Source: JADHLJ01 sp038118725 (GTDB lineage: Bacteria > Pseudomonadota > Alphaproteobacteria > Thalassobaculales > Thalassobaculaceae). Taken from it: a DNA stretch of 64,000 bases. A program made the position numbers and the translations under genes. A model generated the notes under the pieces. The model had not been told where the DNA came from, searched no databases, and was given only the letters and a program-made list of their open reading frames with translations. Shown in pieces: positions 43,399 through 53,465 of this stretch. Where the stretch lies: assembly GCA_038118725.1 (NCBI GenBank), contig JAYOIK010000022.1, positions 1 through 64,000 of the forward strand, in the 5' to 3' direction. Positions within the stretch are counted from its first letter, which is position 1. Every line of letters starts with the position of its first letter.

Positions 43399-44847
43399 AT
43401 GCGCGCCCTTGTTCGTGTTTTCTCGGCGATTTCCTGCGCCGCGGTTCTGATGGGTTGCGCCGCCGAGCCGTTCGAGGTGCAAGAAGGGTTTTTCGGCGGC
43501 GTGGCGGCGGATGAGCCTCGGGCGGCTCTGGTCATGCGGGATGTCCTGGTCGAAGGCGGTAGGGCCGCCGACGCGGCGGTCGCGGGATATTTCGCGTTGT
43601 CGGTCACCTTGCCTTCCTCGGCCGGACTGGGCGCGACCGGATCGTGCGTCGTCTTTGATCCGTCTTCCCAGCGTTTTGAACATATCGACTTTCCAGCCGT
43701 CGCGTCGTCCGATCGGGGCCGCGCGATCGCGCTTCCGATTTCGCCGCGCGCCATGTTCGCGCTGCACGCGCGTTATGGTCGATTACGGTTCGAGGCCTTG
43801 GTGACCGAGGCCGAGCGCCTTGCCAGGTTTGGTGAGCCGGTCTCAGCGCGTCTCGCCGCCGATCTCGCTTGGGCCGATCCGAAGATCCTAGGCAGCGCCG
43901 AGGTCGCTAGCGTCCTCGGATCCGAGCGCGGTGGCATGATCGCGCGAGGTGACTTGCTGGTGCAGAACGGGCTTGGGGCAACCCTGGGTCGATTGCGCAA
44001 CGCCGGTGTTGGCGATCTCTATGTCGGCCCCTTGTCGCGACAATACGTCGAGGCGGTACGCGCGGCTGGATTCGAGATCGAGGCCGATCGCCTGCGTGAC
44101 GCATTGCCGGTGTGGAGCACGGTAACCACTTTCGAGCATGACAACCATGTTTGGGGTGTTGCCGGCGCCGACGCGGGGGCTGGGCGGCGGGCGGCGGCCC
44201 TGCTCTCCGCGTTGTTGGAGCGTGGCGATTGGCCGAGCGAGGATCTTGGAGAACAGGCGAATCTACTGATCCAGGTCGCGCGAAACCTCGGCCCACGCGC
44301 CGAGGCCGGATCTCGTCCGGACATTCCCGGCGCGACCAGTTTCATGGCCGTGGATCGAACCGGACAGGCGGTGGCCTGCGCGATTGGCATGGCGGTGCCG
44401 TTTGGTTTTGGCGACACGGCGTCCGGAACCGGTATCTTCTTGCGCCCCGCCGCTGATTCCGGCCCCGCCGCCGCGCTGGCGGTAGTCGTCGGTAACAAGA
44501 ATACCTGGCAGTTTCAGCTGGGCGCTACCGCCGGCGGAGGCGAAGCAGCCTTTTCGACGCTCGGTCAGTCGATCGTGGCGCATTTCGAGGACGATCAATC
44601 CGTCGCCCAAGCGGTTGAGGCGCCGCGCGTGCATCCCGATCCTGGCAACGGTGTTCTGTATGTCGAACAGGCCGCCGCGCCGGCAAGCGGGGTGTTGGCC
44701 AATTTAGGCATGGCGGTGAAGACCGCGCCATCTCTCGGTCACGCGGCTTTGTTCCGCTGTGTGGAAGGGCTTTCAAAGAGTAATTCCGACTGTGATCTCG
44801 TGGGTGATCGGCGGGGTGGCGGTCTGGTGCTCTTCGAAAGGGAATAG
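43399..44847 (+). CDS. Lipoprotein homologue of gamma-glutamyltransferase, probably inactive
   Basis: A 482-residue protein with lipobox LMGC (Cys about 16) followed by a gamma-glutamyltransferase fold: GGRAADAAVAGYFALSVTLP and SSAGLGATGSCVVFD in the N-terminal part, then VEAPRVHPDPGNGVLYVE near the end. At the autoprocessing site the family has T-T-H-[YF]-S-V-V-D with the first Thr as nucleophile; here the ungapped counterpart is ATSFMAVD (Ala312-Thr313-Ser314), and the following substrate-binding stretch TYTLN is replaced by AIGMA. The nucleophile appears lost, so it is likely a non-processing binding protein. It is two bases from the aminotransferase gene start and co-transcribed with it. 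Confidence 0.78.
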   Translation: MRALVRVFSAISCAAVLMGCAAEPFEVQEGFFGGVAADEPRAALVMRDVLVEGGRAADAAVAGYFALSVTLPSSAGLGATGSCVVFDPSSQRFEHIDFPAVASSDRGRAIALPISPRAMFALHARYGRLRFEALVTEAERLARFGEPVSARLAADLAWADPKILGSAEVASVLGSERGGMIARGDLLVQNGLGATLGRLRNAGVGDLYVGPLSRQYVEAVRAAGFEIEADRLRDALPVWSTVTTFEHDNHVWGVAGADAGAGRRAAALLSALLERGDWPSEDLGEQANLLIQVARNLGPRAEAGSRPDIPGATSFMAVDRTGQAVACAIGMAVPFGFGDTASGTGIFLRPAADSGPAAALAVVVGNKNTWQFQLGATAGGGEAAFSTLGQSIVAHFEDDQSVAQAVEAPRVHPDPGNGVLYVEQAAAPASGVLANLGMAVKTAPSLGHAALFRCVEGLSKSNSDCDLVGDRRGGGLVLFERE

Positions 44848-44849
44848 TA

Positions 44850-46001
44850 ATGGTCTTGAAGGTCTCTAGCCGGGGGCAAGTGCCGCCGTTCATCGTCATG
44901 GATGTCATGCAAGCGGCGGCCGACCGTGAAGTCGAGGGTGGTGATGTCCTGCATCTCGAGGTTGGTCAACCCGCCACAAGCGCGCCACGCGGTGTTATCG
45001 AAGCCGCGAAAAGCGCGTTGGACCAAGACAAGCTCGGTTACACCCTGGCCTTCGGCGTGCCCCGGCTGCGCGAGCGACTGGCCGAGCATTATCGTGCCTG
45101 GTACGGCGTCGACGTACCGGTGGAGCGGATCGCGATTACCAAAGGGTCCTCGGCCGCGTTTCTGCTGAGTTTCATCGCGGCTTTCGACCCTGGTGACCGT
45201 GTGGCCATGGTCTCGCCCGGATACCCGGCTTATCGCAATATTCTAAGCGCGCTGGGCATCGAACCGGTCCTGATGCTCTCGGGTCCGGAGCATCGTTATC
45301 AACCGACCCCCGCCTTGCTGGATGCGCTCGACAAACCGGTCGACGGGTTGATCCTGGCGAGCCCGTCTAACCCGACCGGAACGATGGTGGGCGCGGAAGA
45401 GATGCGCGCGCTTACGGCATATTGTCAGGCCCAGGGTATTCGCCTGATCTCCGACGAGATTTATCACGGGATCGGCTATGGCCATCCCTGGGTGTCGGCG
45501 CTTGAATCGGATCCGAACGCCTTGGTCATCAACAGTTTCTCGAAGTATTTCTCGATGACCGGCTGGCGTCTCGGATGGATGATCGTGCCGCCGGACATGG
45601 TGCGTGCCGTCGAGTGCCTTGCCCAGAACATGTTCATCTCCTCGCCGACGCTCTCTCAGCATGCCGCGATCGCGGCTTTTGACTGTCACGAGGAACTCGA
45701 GGCCAATATCAAGCGGTACGCGCGCAACCGGGAGGTTTTACTGAACGACCTGCCCGGGGCCGGTTTCGCGGATCTGGCGCCGGCGGACGGAGCGTTCTAC
45801 GTCTACGCGAACGTGATCGACCTGACCAATGACAGCGTCGATTTTTGTCGCCGAATGCTGGCGGAAACCGGCGTCGCCTGCACGCCGGGCCTGGATTTCG
45901 ACCCGGAACGCGGGCACGCGACGATCCGGTTTTCCTTCGCCGGATCGACCGAGGATATGGTTGAGGCGTGCAAGCGCATGAAGACGTGGACCAAGCGCTA
46001 A
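44850..46001 (+). CDS. Class I/II PLP-dependent aminotransferase
   Basis: A 383-residue fold type I aminotransferase with substrate opening HLEVGQPATSAPRGV, LASPSNPTGTMV, ISDEIYHGIGY and the PLP lysine in SFSKYFSMTGWRLGW (about 233). Similar to AspC/Aat proteins acting on aspartate, aromatic or branched-chain amino acids. It starts two bases after the GGT-like gene stop, a tight coupling that links it to that lipoprotein. Confidence 0.86.
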   Translation: MVLKVSSRGQVPPFIVMDVMQAAADREVEGGDVLHLEVGQPATSAPRGVIEAAKSALDQDKLGYTLAFGVPRLRERLAEHYRAWYGVDVPVERIAITKGSSAAFLLSFIAAFDPGDRVAMVSPGYPAYRNILSALGIEPVLMLSGPEHRYQPTPALLDALDKPVDGLILASPSNPTGTMVGAEEMRALTAYCQAQGIRLISDEIYHGIGYGHPWVSALESDPNALVINSFSKYFSMTGWRLGWMIVPPDMVRAVECLAQNMFISSPTLSQHAAIAAFDCHEELEANIKRYARNREVLLNDLPGAGFADLAPADGAFYVYANVIDLTNDSVDFCRRMLAETGVACTPGLDFDPERGHATIRFSFAGSTEDMVEACKRMKTWTKR

Positions 46002-46017
46002 AGCGGGTCTTGATTGG

Positions 46018-46039
46018 GCGTGGACAATACTGTCCACGC
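46018..46039. terminator. Hairpin between convergent aminotransferase and rne
   Basis: GCGTGGACA and TGTCCACGC form a perfect 9-bp stem with an ATAC loop, 17 bases after the aminotransferase stop. No T-run on the plus side; it may act from either side as a transcript end. Confidence 0.5.
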
Positions 46040-46087
46040 GAGGATTAAGTGAATCCGTTCCCAATCCCCGCGTCAATCCAGCCGTGA

Positions 46088-48898
46088 CTATGACAGTAAG
46101 CGGTTCCACCAGCCCTTGCGCGCGGGTTGAGCCGGTTTGGTCTCCACCGCGGTCGTGGCCTCGGGTTCCCGTTCGGCGACCCGCACCTCGCCTTCCATTG
46201 TTTCCTGGGCTTCAGGGGCTTCAGGGGCTTCCGGGGTCGCGTCCGCGGAGGCGGCGGGCGTGGCCGGTTCGGTGGAGACGACCGTTGCCTCTACCGGGGC
46301 TTCATCGCCTTGCGCTGGCACCGGTTGCTCCGCCGCTGTTTCGACGGGCGTCTCGGTTGCCTGCTCGGGCGCATCCGCGCGTCGTCGCGGGCGTCGAGCG
46401 CGTTTCTTGGGAGCGTCCTCCGCGACCTCTTCGGGGGCCGTGTTGATAGTCGGCGTACCGTCCTCGGCCACCGCTACCGGCGCGTCGTCGTTTTCGGTTG
46501 TCGCCGCGACGTTGGAGCTTTCCGTCCCGCCGTCGTTGGCGTTGGTCGCCGGATCGGATTGATCCTCCGCTCGCGTGGCGTCATCGGTGGCGGCACTCTG
46601 GTTCTCGGTCTCAACGCCATCCTCGCCCTGGCCGCGCCGGGCCCGCCGGCGTCCGCCGCGCTTGCCCCGCCGCCGCCGGCGCTTGTTGCCATCCTCGTCC
46701 TCGCCGGATTCGTCCTCCTCCGAGGGACGCTCGCCATCGCCGGCATCGCGAGAGGTGTTCTCCTCGATCTCTTGCGTGTCGCGCGCTTCGTTGTTGCGAC
46801 CGCCGCGATCCGACCGCCGCCGCCGCCGCCGGGGGCGGCGTTCACGTTGATCGTCCACGCCTTCCGTTTCAAGCTCGTCCGCTTGCTGGTCCGCTTCGTC
46901 ATCATCCTCGATGACGTTCACCGCCGCGCTGGCGCCGATCGCGTTCAGCACCGCGTTGCGCTCGCTCGCGGTCTTGGCGCCTAGGCGCTCAATGCGATGC
47001 TCGGGCGCGATGAGTTTGTCGTCCGGTTGCAGCGTGACACGGAAGGCATAACGCTCCTCGGCGGAAACCAGCACGTCGCGCTTGTTGTTCAGAATGTAGA
47101 AGCCGATCGCCGACGGCACGTGCACGACGATTTCCGACGCGCGCTGTTTAAGGCCTTCGTCCTCGATATTGCGAAGAACCTGCAGTGCCGCGGAATCGAT
47201 CGAGCGCACCCGACCCGTGCCCTCGCAATGCGGGCAAGGCTGTGTACTAGCCTCGGCGACGCTCGGCCGCAGCCGCTGACGCGAGAGTTCCATCAGGCCG
47301 AACTGGCTGATCCGTCCAAGCTGTATCCGGGCGCGGTCATCCTTAACCACGTCCTTCATCTTTCGCTCGACCGCGTGTTGGTTTCGAGACTCATCCATGT
47401 CGATGAAGTCGATGACGATCAAGCCGGCCAGGTCCCTGAGACGCAATTGCCGCGCGACTTCCTCGGCGGCTTCCAAGTTGGTTTTGAGCGCGGTTTCCTC
47501 GATGTTGCGCTCCCGGGTGGAGCGCCCGGAGTTCACATCGATCGCGACCAGCGCCTCGGTTTGGTTGAGGACGATATAGCCGCCGGAACGTAGTTGCACG
47601 GTCGAGGCATGGATGCCGTCCAACTGGCTTTCGACCTGAAAGTTATGGAACAGCGGAACCCCGCCATTGCTGAAGGGCTGCACGCGGCGCGCATGGCTCG
47701 GCACCAGCATCTTCATGAAACTCTTGGCCGTGCGATAACCTTCCTCGCCCTCGACCAGAACCTCGTCGATGTCCCGAGTGTATAAATCGCGGATCGAACG
47801 CTTGATCAGGTTGGCTTCCTCATGCACCAGACAAGGCGCGGAGGATTCCAGGGTCAGTTCGCGGATTTGATCCCACAAGCGCAGCAGATACTCGTAGTCC
47901 CGCTTGATCTCGGTCTTGGTTCGCTGACTGCCGGCGGTGCGCACGATCACCGCCATGTCCTTTGGCACGTCCAGGCCTTCAACGACACCTTTAAGGCGCT
48001 TGCGGTCGACCGCGTTGGTGATCTTGCGGCTAACCCCGCCACCGCGCGGCGTATTCGGCATCAGCACGCAATAACGGCCCGCGAGAGAGAGGAAGGTGGT
48101 CAACGCCGCGCCCTTGTTGCCGCGTTCTTCCTTGACCACCTGGACCAGCATGATCTGGCGCCGGGTGACAACTTCCTGGATACGATAGCGACGATGCGAG
48201 GAGCGTCTGGACGAACGTTCGGTTCTGGATCGGCGTCTCGGACCTGCCTCGGCCTTGGCGCTTTCCCTCTCGGACGTGGTCTCGCCCGTTTCATCCCCGT
48301 TGGGTTCGTTCCCATCGGTTTCGTCTTCGCCGGTCGCGTTTTCGGGCGCCTCGCCGTCGGCCGCTTCCTCTCCGTCGGCTTTTACGCTCTCTTCATCGGA
48401 AATTTCGCCGTCGTCGTCCGAGGAGACACTCGAGCCGTCGCTCGCGGGCGCTTCATCGACCGCGCTCGCATCGGTCTCCTGGTTTTCCTCGCTTGACTCG
48501 TCCGTGGTGTCGTTTTTGTCATCCCCGGCGCCGGCTTCCATATCCGGAACATCGTCGTCGGAAGCGTCATCGGACCGGTCATCCGGATCATCGTCCAGGT
48601 CTTCCACGTCGTGGGCTTGTTGCTCGGCCAGCAACGCCTCGCGATCCTCCATGGGAATGCGATAGTAGTCGGGGTGAATTTCGTTGAAGGCGAGGAAGCC
48701 GTGGCGGTTGCCGCCGTATTCAACGAATGCCGCTTGCAGCGAGGGCTCGACCCGGGTTACCCGAGCCAGATAGATGTTACCCTTGAGTTGTCTGCGGCTG
48801 GCGGTTTCGAAGTCGAAATCCTCGACTCGATTTCCGCTCGTCAGCACCACCCGGGTCTCTTCCGGCTGGGTGGCGTCGATAAGCATGCGCTTGGTCAT
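46088..48898 (-). CDS. rne: Ribonuclease E
   Basis: A 936-residue RNase E. The opening MTKRMLIDATQPEETRVV and the S1 part (QAAFVEYGGNRHGFLAFNEI) are followed by an acidic insertion of about 140 residues (about 90-230, Asp/Glu/Ser runs then an Arg-rich stretch) before the S1 domain resumes at KEERGNKGAALTTFLSLAG. The catalytic DNase I-like domain has IVIDFIDMDESRNQ, and the zinc-link CPHCEGTGRV (CxxC) is intact. The C-terminal third alternates Arg-rich and acidic low-complexity segments as a degradosome scaffold and ends WWNRLLS. Essential for mRNA decay and rRNA/tRNA processing. Confidence 0.93.
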   Translation of the reverse strand: MTKRMLIDATQPEETRVVLTSGNRVEDFDFETASRRQLKGNIYLARVTRVEPSLQAAFVEYGGNRHGFLAFNEIHPDYYRIPMEDREALLAEQQAHDVEDLDDDPDDRSDDASDDDVPDMEAGAGDDKNDTTDESSEENQETDASAVDEAPASDGSSVSSDDDGEISDEESVKADGEEAADGEAPENATGEDETDGNEPNGDETGETTSERESAKAEAGPRRRSRTERSSRRSSHRRYRIQEVVTRRQIMLVQVVKEERGNKGAALTTFLSLAGRYCVLMPNTPRGGGVSRKITNAVDRKRLKGVVEGLDVPKDMAVIVRTAGSQRTKTEIKRDYEYLLRLWDQIRELTLESSAPCLVHEEANLIKRSIRDLYTRDIDEVLVEGEEGYRTAKSFMKMLVPSHARRVQPFSNGGVPLFHNFQVESQLDGIHASTVQLRSGGYIVLNQTEALVAIDVNSGRSTRERNIEETALKTNLEAAEEVARQLRLRDLAGLIVIDFIDMDESRNQHAVERKMKDVVKDDRARIQLGRISQFGLMELSRQRLRPSVAEASTQPCPHCEGTGRVRSIDSAALQVLRNIEDEGLKQRASEIVVHVPSAIGFYILNNKRDVLVSAEERYAFRVTLQPDDKLIAPEHRIERLGAKTASERNAVLNAIGASAAVNVIEDDDEADQQADELETEGVDDQRERRPRRRRRRSDRGGRNNEARDTQEIEENTSRDAGDGERPSEEDESGEDEDGNKRRRRRGKRGGRRRARRGQGEDGVETENQSAATDDATRAEDQSDPATNANDGGTESSNVAATTENDDAPVAVAEDGTPTINTAPEEVAEDAPKKRARRPRRRADAPEQATETPVETAAEQPVPAQGDEAPVEATVVSTEPATPAASADATPEAPEAPEAQETMEGEVRVAEREPEATTAVETKPAQPARKGWWNRLLS

Positions 48899-49519
48899 TT
48901 AACGTAAACTCCGGAACGCCCGTTCCGTCTCGGGGCCGAGATATCGGCGCGCCGCGTCGCCTGTCGGCGATCGCGCATTGAGCCGGATACGCGGACCTGG
49001 CCGCGGGCGTCAGGTTGGATGTTGAGCGCCAATGAAGATTGGCGGGCCGCCTTTCGTGGCGGCATATCGTGGCGCGTCCGCTTCCCGTTTGACCGGAAAC
49101 TAAGCGCAAGGCGGTCACGGCGAGCTTCGTCATTCCGCGCTCGGCGGCGAGGTTCGGCCAGTTGATTGCCCAGTTGACTGCATTGTCATGTGCGCGCGTC
49201 ACGTCAGGACCACGTCCTAGGAAAATCACAGATCGGCGGGATGCTTCTCTGGGAAGGTGTTGTTTGACTGAACTGGGGCTAAATGACCCCCTTGCTCCAA
49301 ACGAATCGACTTGGAACTTTTCGACCATACCGATTTTCGCGCGTTTGAACAATGCTTTCATTGTCCCTTTCAAAGGAAGTTCGCCGCGGTCAAAGCGTCG
49401 GAGAATCCGAAAACCCATTCAGCTGAATAATTCATAGTTTGCACGAACCAATCGATATAGTAATATGATTTTGCGAGTGAAAATTGCTCCTAGCAGAGAT
49501 TCGACAAAGGCGTTCCGAG
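48899..49519. other. Long divergent leader between rne and the amidase gene
   Basis: About 620 bases without a convincing gene. A hairpin CGGAAC-GCCC-GTTCCG (48912-48927) sits close to the rne start, as expected for an autoregulated rne 5' leader. A tandem 12-mer CCAGTTGATTGC/CCAGTTGACTGC occupies 49158-49181. The plus side ends with the amidase promoter. Nothing else recognisable, such as a tRNA or riboswitch, was found. Confidence 0.6.
49438..49466 (+). promoter_or_regulatory. Sigma-70-type promoter of the amidase gene
   Basis: TTTGCA (49438-49443) and TAATAT (49461-49466) with a 17-base spacer in an AT-rich island. The predicted start near 49473 leaves about 47 bases before ATG 49520. Confidence 0.55.
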
Positions 49520-50830
49520 ATGGAACACGACAAAGTGTCGATCAAACGGCGTGACCGTGGCTCGACAGACATCGCGAGGCGATTTCGTCAGATGCTGATT
49601 TTGACGACCTTCTCGCTCGTCCTTTCGCTGATCTCGGCGCCCGTTGTTGTTGCTCAGTCAATCAAGCTGGCCGGAGAAACAACGGTCCATGGCCTTCGAG
49701 TGGGAGTGCATGGCGATAAGACCCGACTGGTGATGGACATGGATGGGCCGGCGTCCTTCAAGACCTTCGTGCTCGCTGATCCGTATCGAATTGTAATCGA
49801 CTTGCCCGAGGTCAAGTTCAGGATCCCGACCAGCGGGAAGTCAAACCTTGTCGGCGGCGTCGCGGGATATCGCTTTGGCCTGTTCGAGCCTGGAACCTCG
49901 CGCGTGGTGTTCGACCTCGCCGAGCCTCGGGTAATCGCGGCGGCGTTCGAATTGCCGCCGCGGGCCGGTCGCGGGCACCGGTTGGTCATGGATCTTCGCA
50001 AGGTAACGCGGGCCTCGTTCATGAATGCCTCGAAAGCGTCAATCGCCAAGCGCGTCTCGGAGCGTGGGCAAGACCCGCCCTCTTCGCTTGCGCCCGACGC
50101 CAAGGCCCGACGGGACGCAAACCCCGGTGCCGGCAAGACCAAGAAGTTGATCGTTATCGATCCAGGCCATGGCGGTGTTGATCCGGGGGCGATCGGTGCC
50201 TCCGGCTCCTACGAGAAGACAATCACGCTCGCGGCGGCGAAAACCCTTAAGCGTGTCCTCGAGAAGACCGGACGTTACGAGGTCGTGTTGACCCGATCCA
50301 GGGATCGCTTCCTGCGTCTACGCCAGAGGGTCGCGGTTTCACGGGCGTCGGAGGCGGATCTGTTTATCTCGGTGCACGCGGATTCCATCGCCGACAAGCG
50401 TTTGCGCGGCGCGTCGATATATACCCTGTCCGAACAATCATCGGATAAGGAGGCGGCGCGCCTGGCGGAGCAGGAGAATAAATCCGACATTATCGCCGGG
50501 ATGGATTTCAGCGAGGAGACTCCCGAGGTCACGAATATTCTCATCGATCTGGCGCAGCGCGAGACCATGAATCAATCGGCGCGGTTCGCGGGGTATCTGG
50601 CGAAGGAGTTGCGCGGCGCCGTGCGCACACACCGTCGGGCCCACCGCTTCGCCGGCTTCGCGGTGCTAAAGGCGCCTGACGTGCCGTCGGTGTTGTTGGA
50701 ATTGGGTTATCTGTCCAATCCGAAGGAAGAGCGCATGCTTCGCTCTCCGGAGTTTCAGAACAAGGTCGCCGTGGCGCTCAAGCACGGAATTGACCGATAT
50801 TTTGAAACCGTGCAGGCCGCCGCGCGTTGA
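49520..50830 (+). CDS. N-acetylmuramoyl-L-alanine amidase (AmiC-type)
   Basis: A 436-residue secreted amidase: an N-terminal signal/anchor (MLILTTFSLVLSLISAPVVV from about residue 25), an AMIN domain (about 50-160) for septal targeting, and an Amidase_3 domain with zinc ligands in VIDPGHGGVDPGAIG, ETGATED-like Glu in YEKTITLAAA, and SVHADSI. The last segment PSVLLELGYLSNPKEE holds the catalytic Glu. It splits peptidoglycan at division. The frame opens at TTG 49484; ATG 49520 is preferred though its ribosome site is weak. It lies in the conserved order rne-amidase-PBP1A-prfB. Confidence 0.9.
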   Translation: MEHDKVSIKRRDRGSTDIARRFRQMLILTTFSLVLSLISAPVVVAQSIKLAGETTVHGLRVGVHGDKTRLVMDMDGPASFKTFVLADPYRIVIDLPEVKFRIPTSGKSNLVGGVAGYRFGLFEPGTSRVVFDLAEPRVIAAAFELPPRAGRGHRLVMDLRKVTRASFMNASKASIAKRVSERGQDPPSSLAPDAKARRDANPGAGKTKKLIVIDPGHGGVDPGAIGASGSYEKTITLAAAKTLKRVLEKTGRYEVVLTRSRDRFLRLRQRVAVSRASEADLFISVHADSIADKRLRGASIYTLSEQSSDKEAARLAEQENKSDIIAGMDFSEETPEVTNILIDLAQRETMNQSARFAGYLAKELRGAVRTHRRAHRFAGFAVLKAPDVPSVLLELGYLSNPKEERMLRSPEFQNKVAVALKHGIDRYFETVQAAAR

Positions 50831-50963
50831 CGTGACGCCCTCCCAGCAACATATTCTGGCCATTATCGCGACCGATCATGGCGCGCGGTTTTGTTTCGGA
50901 TCCATCGTTCGGGGCCGATAAAACCATTCAACCGAACCACGAACCAGCCGTGAGCTCGATGAC

Positions 50964-53426
50964 ATGCGTTGGATTCTCTATCTGTTATCGTTGCTACTGG
51001 TTCTCGGCGCGGGGGGCGTCGGTGTGGTTGCCTGGGGGCTCTACACCTACGGTCAGGGCTTGCCTGAGTATAGCCAACTTGAGGATTACGAACCGCCGGT
51101 GGTAACCCGAGTGCATGGCGGCGACGGACGGTTGCTCGCCGAATACGCGACCGAGCGAAGAGTCTTTGTTCCGATCAACGCGATGCCGAAGCGGATTATC
51201 AAGGCCTTTTTGTCGGCCGAGGATAAGAATTTCTTCAGCCATCCGGGCGTCGACTTCATCAGTCTCGCCAGCGCGATGGTCGACAATATTCGCAACTATG
51301 GCACCAATCGCCGGCCCCGCGGCGCCTCGACGATCACCCAGCAGGTCGCCAAGAATTTCCTACTGACCAACGAAGTGTCGATTGAACGCAAGGCCAAGGA
51401 GGCGATCCTGGCCTTCCGCATCGAACGGACCCTGAGCAAGGACCGCATTCTGGAGCTTTATCTGAACGAGATTTACCTCGGCTTCGGATCGTATGGCGTG
51501 GCGGCGGCGGCGTTGAACTATTTCGACAAGCCGCTTGATGAGCTGACCATCGCGGAGGCGGCGTTTCTCGCCGCGCTGCCAAAGGCTCCCAACAATTATC
51601 ATCCGGTGCGCCGTCGCGAGGCGGCGGTCACGCGGCGCGACTGGGTTATCGAGCAGATGGGCCGCAACGGCTTCATTGCTCCCAGCCAGGTCGCCGAGGC
51701 CAAGGCGCAACCGCTTCTCGTCAAACCCCGTTCGGAGACCGAATTCGTCCAGGCGGCGTATTTCACCGAGGAAGTCCGGCGCGAGCTCATGGAGCGATTC
51801 GGTGAAAAGGGTGTCTATGGCGGCGGTCTTTCGGTTCGAACGACGGTGGATCCGCGCTTGCAACGGATCGCCGACAACGCGCTACGTGACGGGCTGATGC
51901 TTTATGATCGGCGACACGGCTGGAGAGGCGCGCTGTACAATATTCCCGTCGTCGCGGGCTGGGGAGACGCCTTGGCGGATCTCGAGAAACCCGCCGGCAT
52001 GCTCGCGCAATGGCGAATGGCGCTGGTTCTGGTGATAGAGCGCGGCAAGGCGCGCATCGGTTTCTCCGACGGTAGCCTCGGCGAGATCCCCTTGGCCGAA
52101 CTGAAATGGGCGCGCGCGTGGGAGGAGGATCAAACCCTCGGTCCCGGCGTGAGGCGCGTCGGCGATGTGCTTGCCAAGGGCGATGTGATCCTGGTTGAGC
52201 CAGTCGCGGAGAACGACGAGGGCGAGCCTTACCCACCGGGGAGCCATGCGCTTCGGCAGATCCCCGATGTCGGAGGCGCGATCCTGGCCATGGATCCGCA
52301 TACTGGTCGTGTCCTGGCGATGAGCGGCGGCTGGGACTACGAGATGTCCGAGTTCAATCGGGCGACCCAGGCGCGTCGTCAACCGGGCTCGGCCTTCAAG
52401 CCCTTCGTTTATCTCGCGGCGTTGGACAACGGCTATACGCCGGCGACCCGTATTCTCGACGCCCCCTTCGTGATTGATCAGGGGACGGGTCTCGGTAAAT
52501 GGAAGCCGGCGAACTACACGAAGAAGTTCTATGGACCGAGCGCCATGCGTCTCGGCATCGAGAAATCGCGGAACCTGATGACCGTTCGGCTGGCTCAGAC
52601 CATCGGCATGGAGCAGGTGACCGAATATGCCCGGCGCTTCGGCATAGTGGATTCCATGCCGCCTCAGCTCTCGATGTCGCTTGGCGCCGGCGAGACCACC
52701 TTGATGCGCATTACCACTGGATATGCAATGCTGGTCAATGGTGGCAAGCGCGTCACGCCGAGCTTGATCGACCGGGTTCAGGATCGCAATGGGCGTACGG
52801 TATTCCGACATGACGAGCGGCCTTGCGAAGGCTGTGGCACGCCAGAATGGGCCAACGCGCCGGTACCCAAGATTCCCGATCCGCGCGAGCAGGTTGCCGA
52901 TCCGACCTCGTCCTATCAGATGGTTCGAATGCTCGAAGGCGTTGTCCAACGCGGGACCGGACGCCGGATCGCCGAGCTCGGCCGTCCGCTTGCCGGCAAG
53001 ACCGGAACCACCAACGACAATGTTGATACCTGGTTCGTCGGTTTCGCGCCGGATCTCGTCGTCGGCGCTTATGTCGGCTTTGATACGCCGCGCACGCTCG
53101 GACGCCGGGATACCGGCTCGAACGTGGCCGCGCCGTTGTTCAAGTTATTCATGGCCGAGGCGCTGAAGAACCGTCCGGCCATTCCGTTCCGCGCGCCGCC
53201 GGGGATCATTCACGTGCGGATCAACAGCGAGACGGGGACACTTGCGCGGCCCGGCGACCGGAACGTTATCCAGGAGGTTTTCAAGCCTGGAACCGAACCT
53301 ACCGGCGAGAACCGGGTTATTGATGGTGGCTATGCCGTCGGGTGGTCGGAGACCGCGCCGGGTACGGGGGGCGGAACCGTCGGCGGTACACCCGCGGTTG
53401 CGGGTTCCGGACGCGGGCTCTATTAA
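50964..53426 (+). CDS. mrcA: Penicillin-binding protein 1A (bifunctional)
   Basis: An 820-residue class A PBP with an N-terminal membrane anchor (about 3-28), a GT51 glycosyltransferase domain (FLSAEDKNFFSHPGVD with catalytic Glu about residue 83; RGASTITQQVAKNF) and a transpeptidase domain with SAFKPFVY (SxxK, Ser about 475), then SRN in KSRNLMTV and KTGTTNDN. An OB-like insertion lies between them. It polymerises and crosslinks peptidoglycan, in step with the amidase 130 bases upstream. C-terminus is a short Gly/Thr-rich tail. Confidence 0.93.
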   Translation: MRWILYLLSLLLVLGAGGVGVVAWGLYTYGQGLPEYSQLEDYEPPVVTRVHGGDGRLLAEYATERRVFVPINAMPKRIIKAFLSAEDKNFFSHPGVDFISLASAMVDNIRNYGTNRRPRGASTITQQVAKNFLLTNEVSIERKAKEAILAFRIERTLSKDRILELYLNEIYLGFGSYGVAAAALNYFDKPLDELTIAEAAFLAALPKAPNNYHPVRRREAAVTRRDWVIEQMGRNGFIAPSQVAEAKAQPLLVKPRSETEFVQAAYFTEEVRRELMERFGEKGVYGGGLSVRTTVDPRLQRIADNALRDGLMLYDRRHGWRGALYNIPVVAGWGDALADLEKPAGMLAQWRMALVLVIERGKARIGFSDGSLGEIPLAELKWARAWEEDQTLGPGVRRVGDVLAKGDVILVEPVAENDEGEPYPPGSHALRQIPDVGGAILAMDPHTGRVLAMSGGWDYEMSEFNRATQARRQPGSAFKPFVYLAALDNGYTPATRILDAPFVIDQGTGLGKWKPANYTKKFYGPSAMRLGIEKSRNLMTVRLAQTIGMEQVTEYARRFGIVDSMPPQLSMSLGAGETTLMRITTGYAMLVNGGKRVTPSLIDRVQDRNGRTVFRHDERPCEGCGTPEWANAPVPKIPDPREQVADPTSSYQMVRMLEGVVQRGTGRRIAELGRPLAGKTGTTNDNVDTWFVGFAPDLVVGAYVGFDTPRTLGRRDTGSNVAAPLFKLFMAEALKNRPAIPFRAPPGIIHVRINSETGTLARPGDRNVIQEVFKPGTEPTGENRVIDGGYAVGWSETAPGTGGGTVGGTPAVAGSGRGLY

Positions 53427-53465
53427 GGTGCTGCTGGTATAGCCTCACCATTTCCTGGAGTTCCC

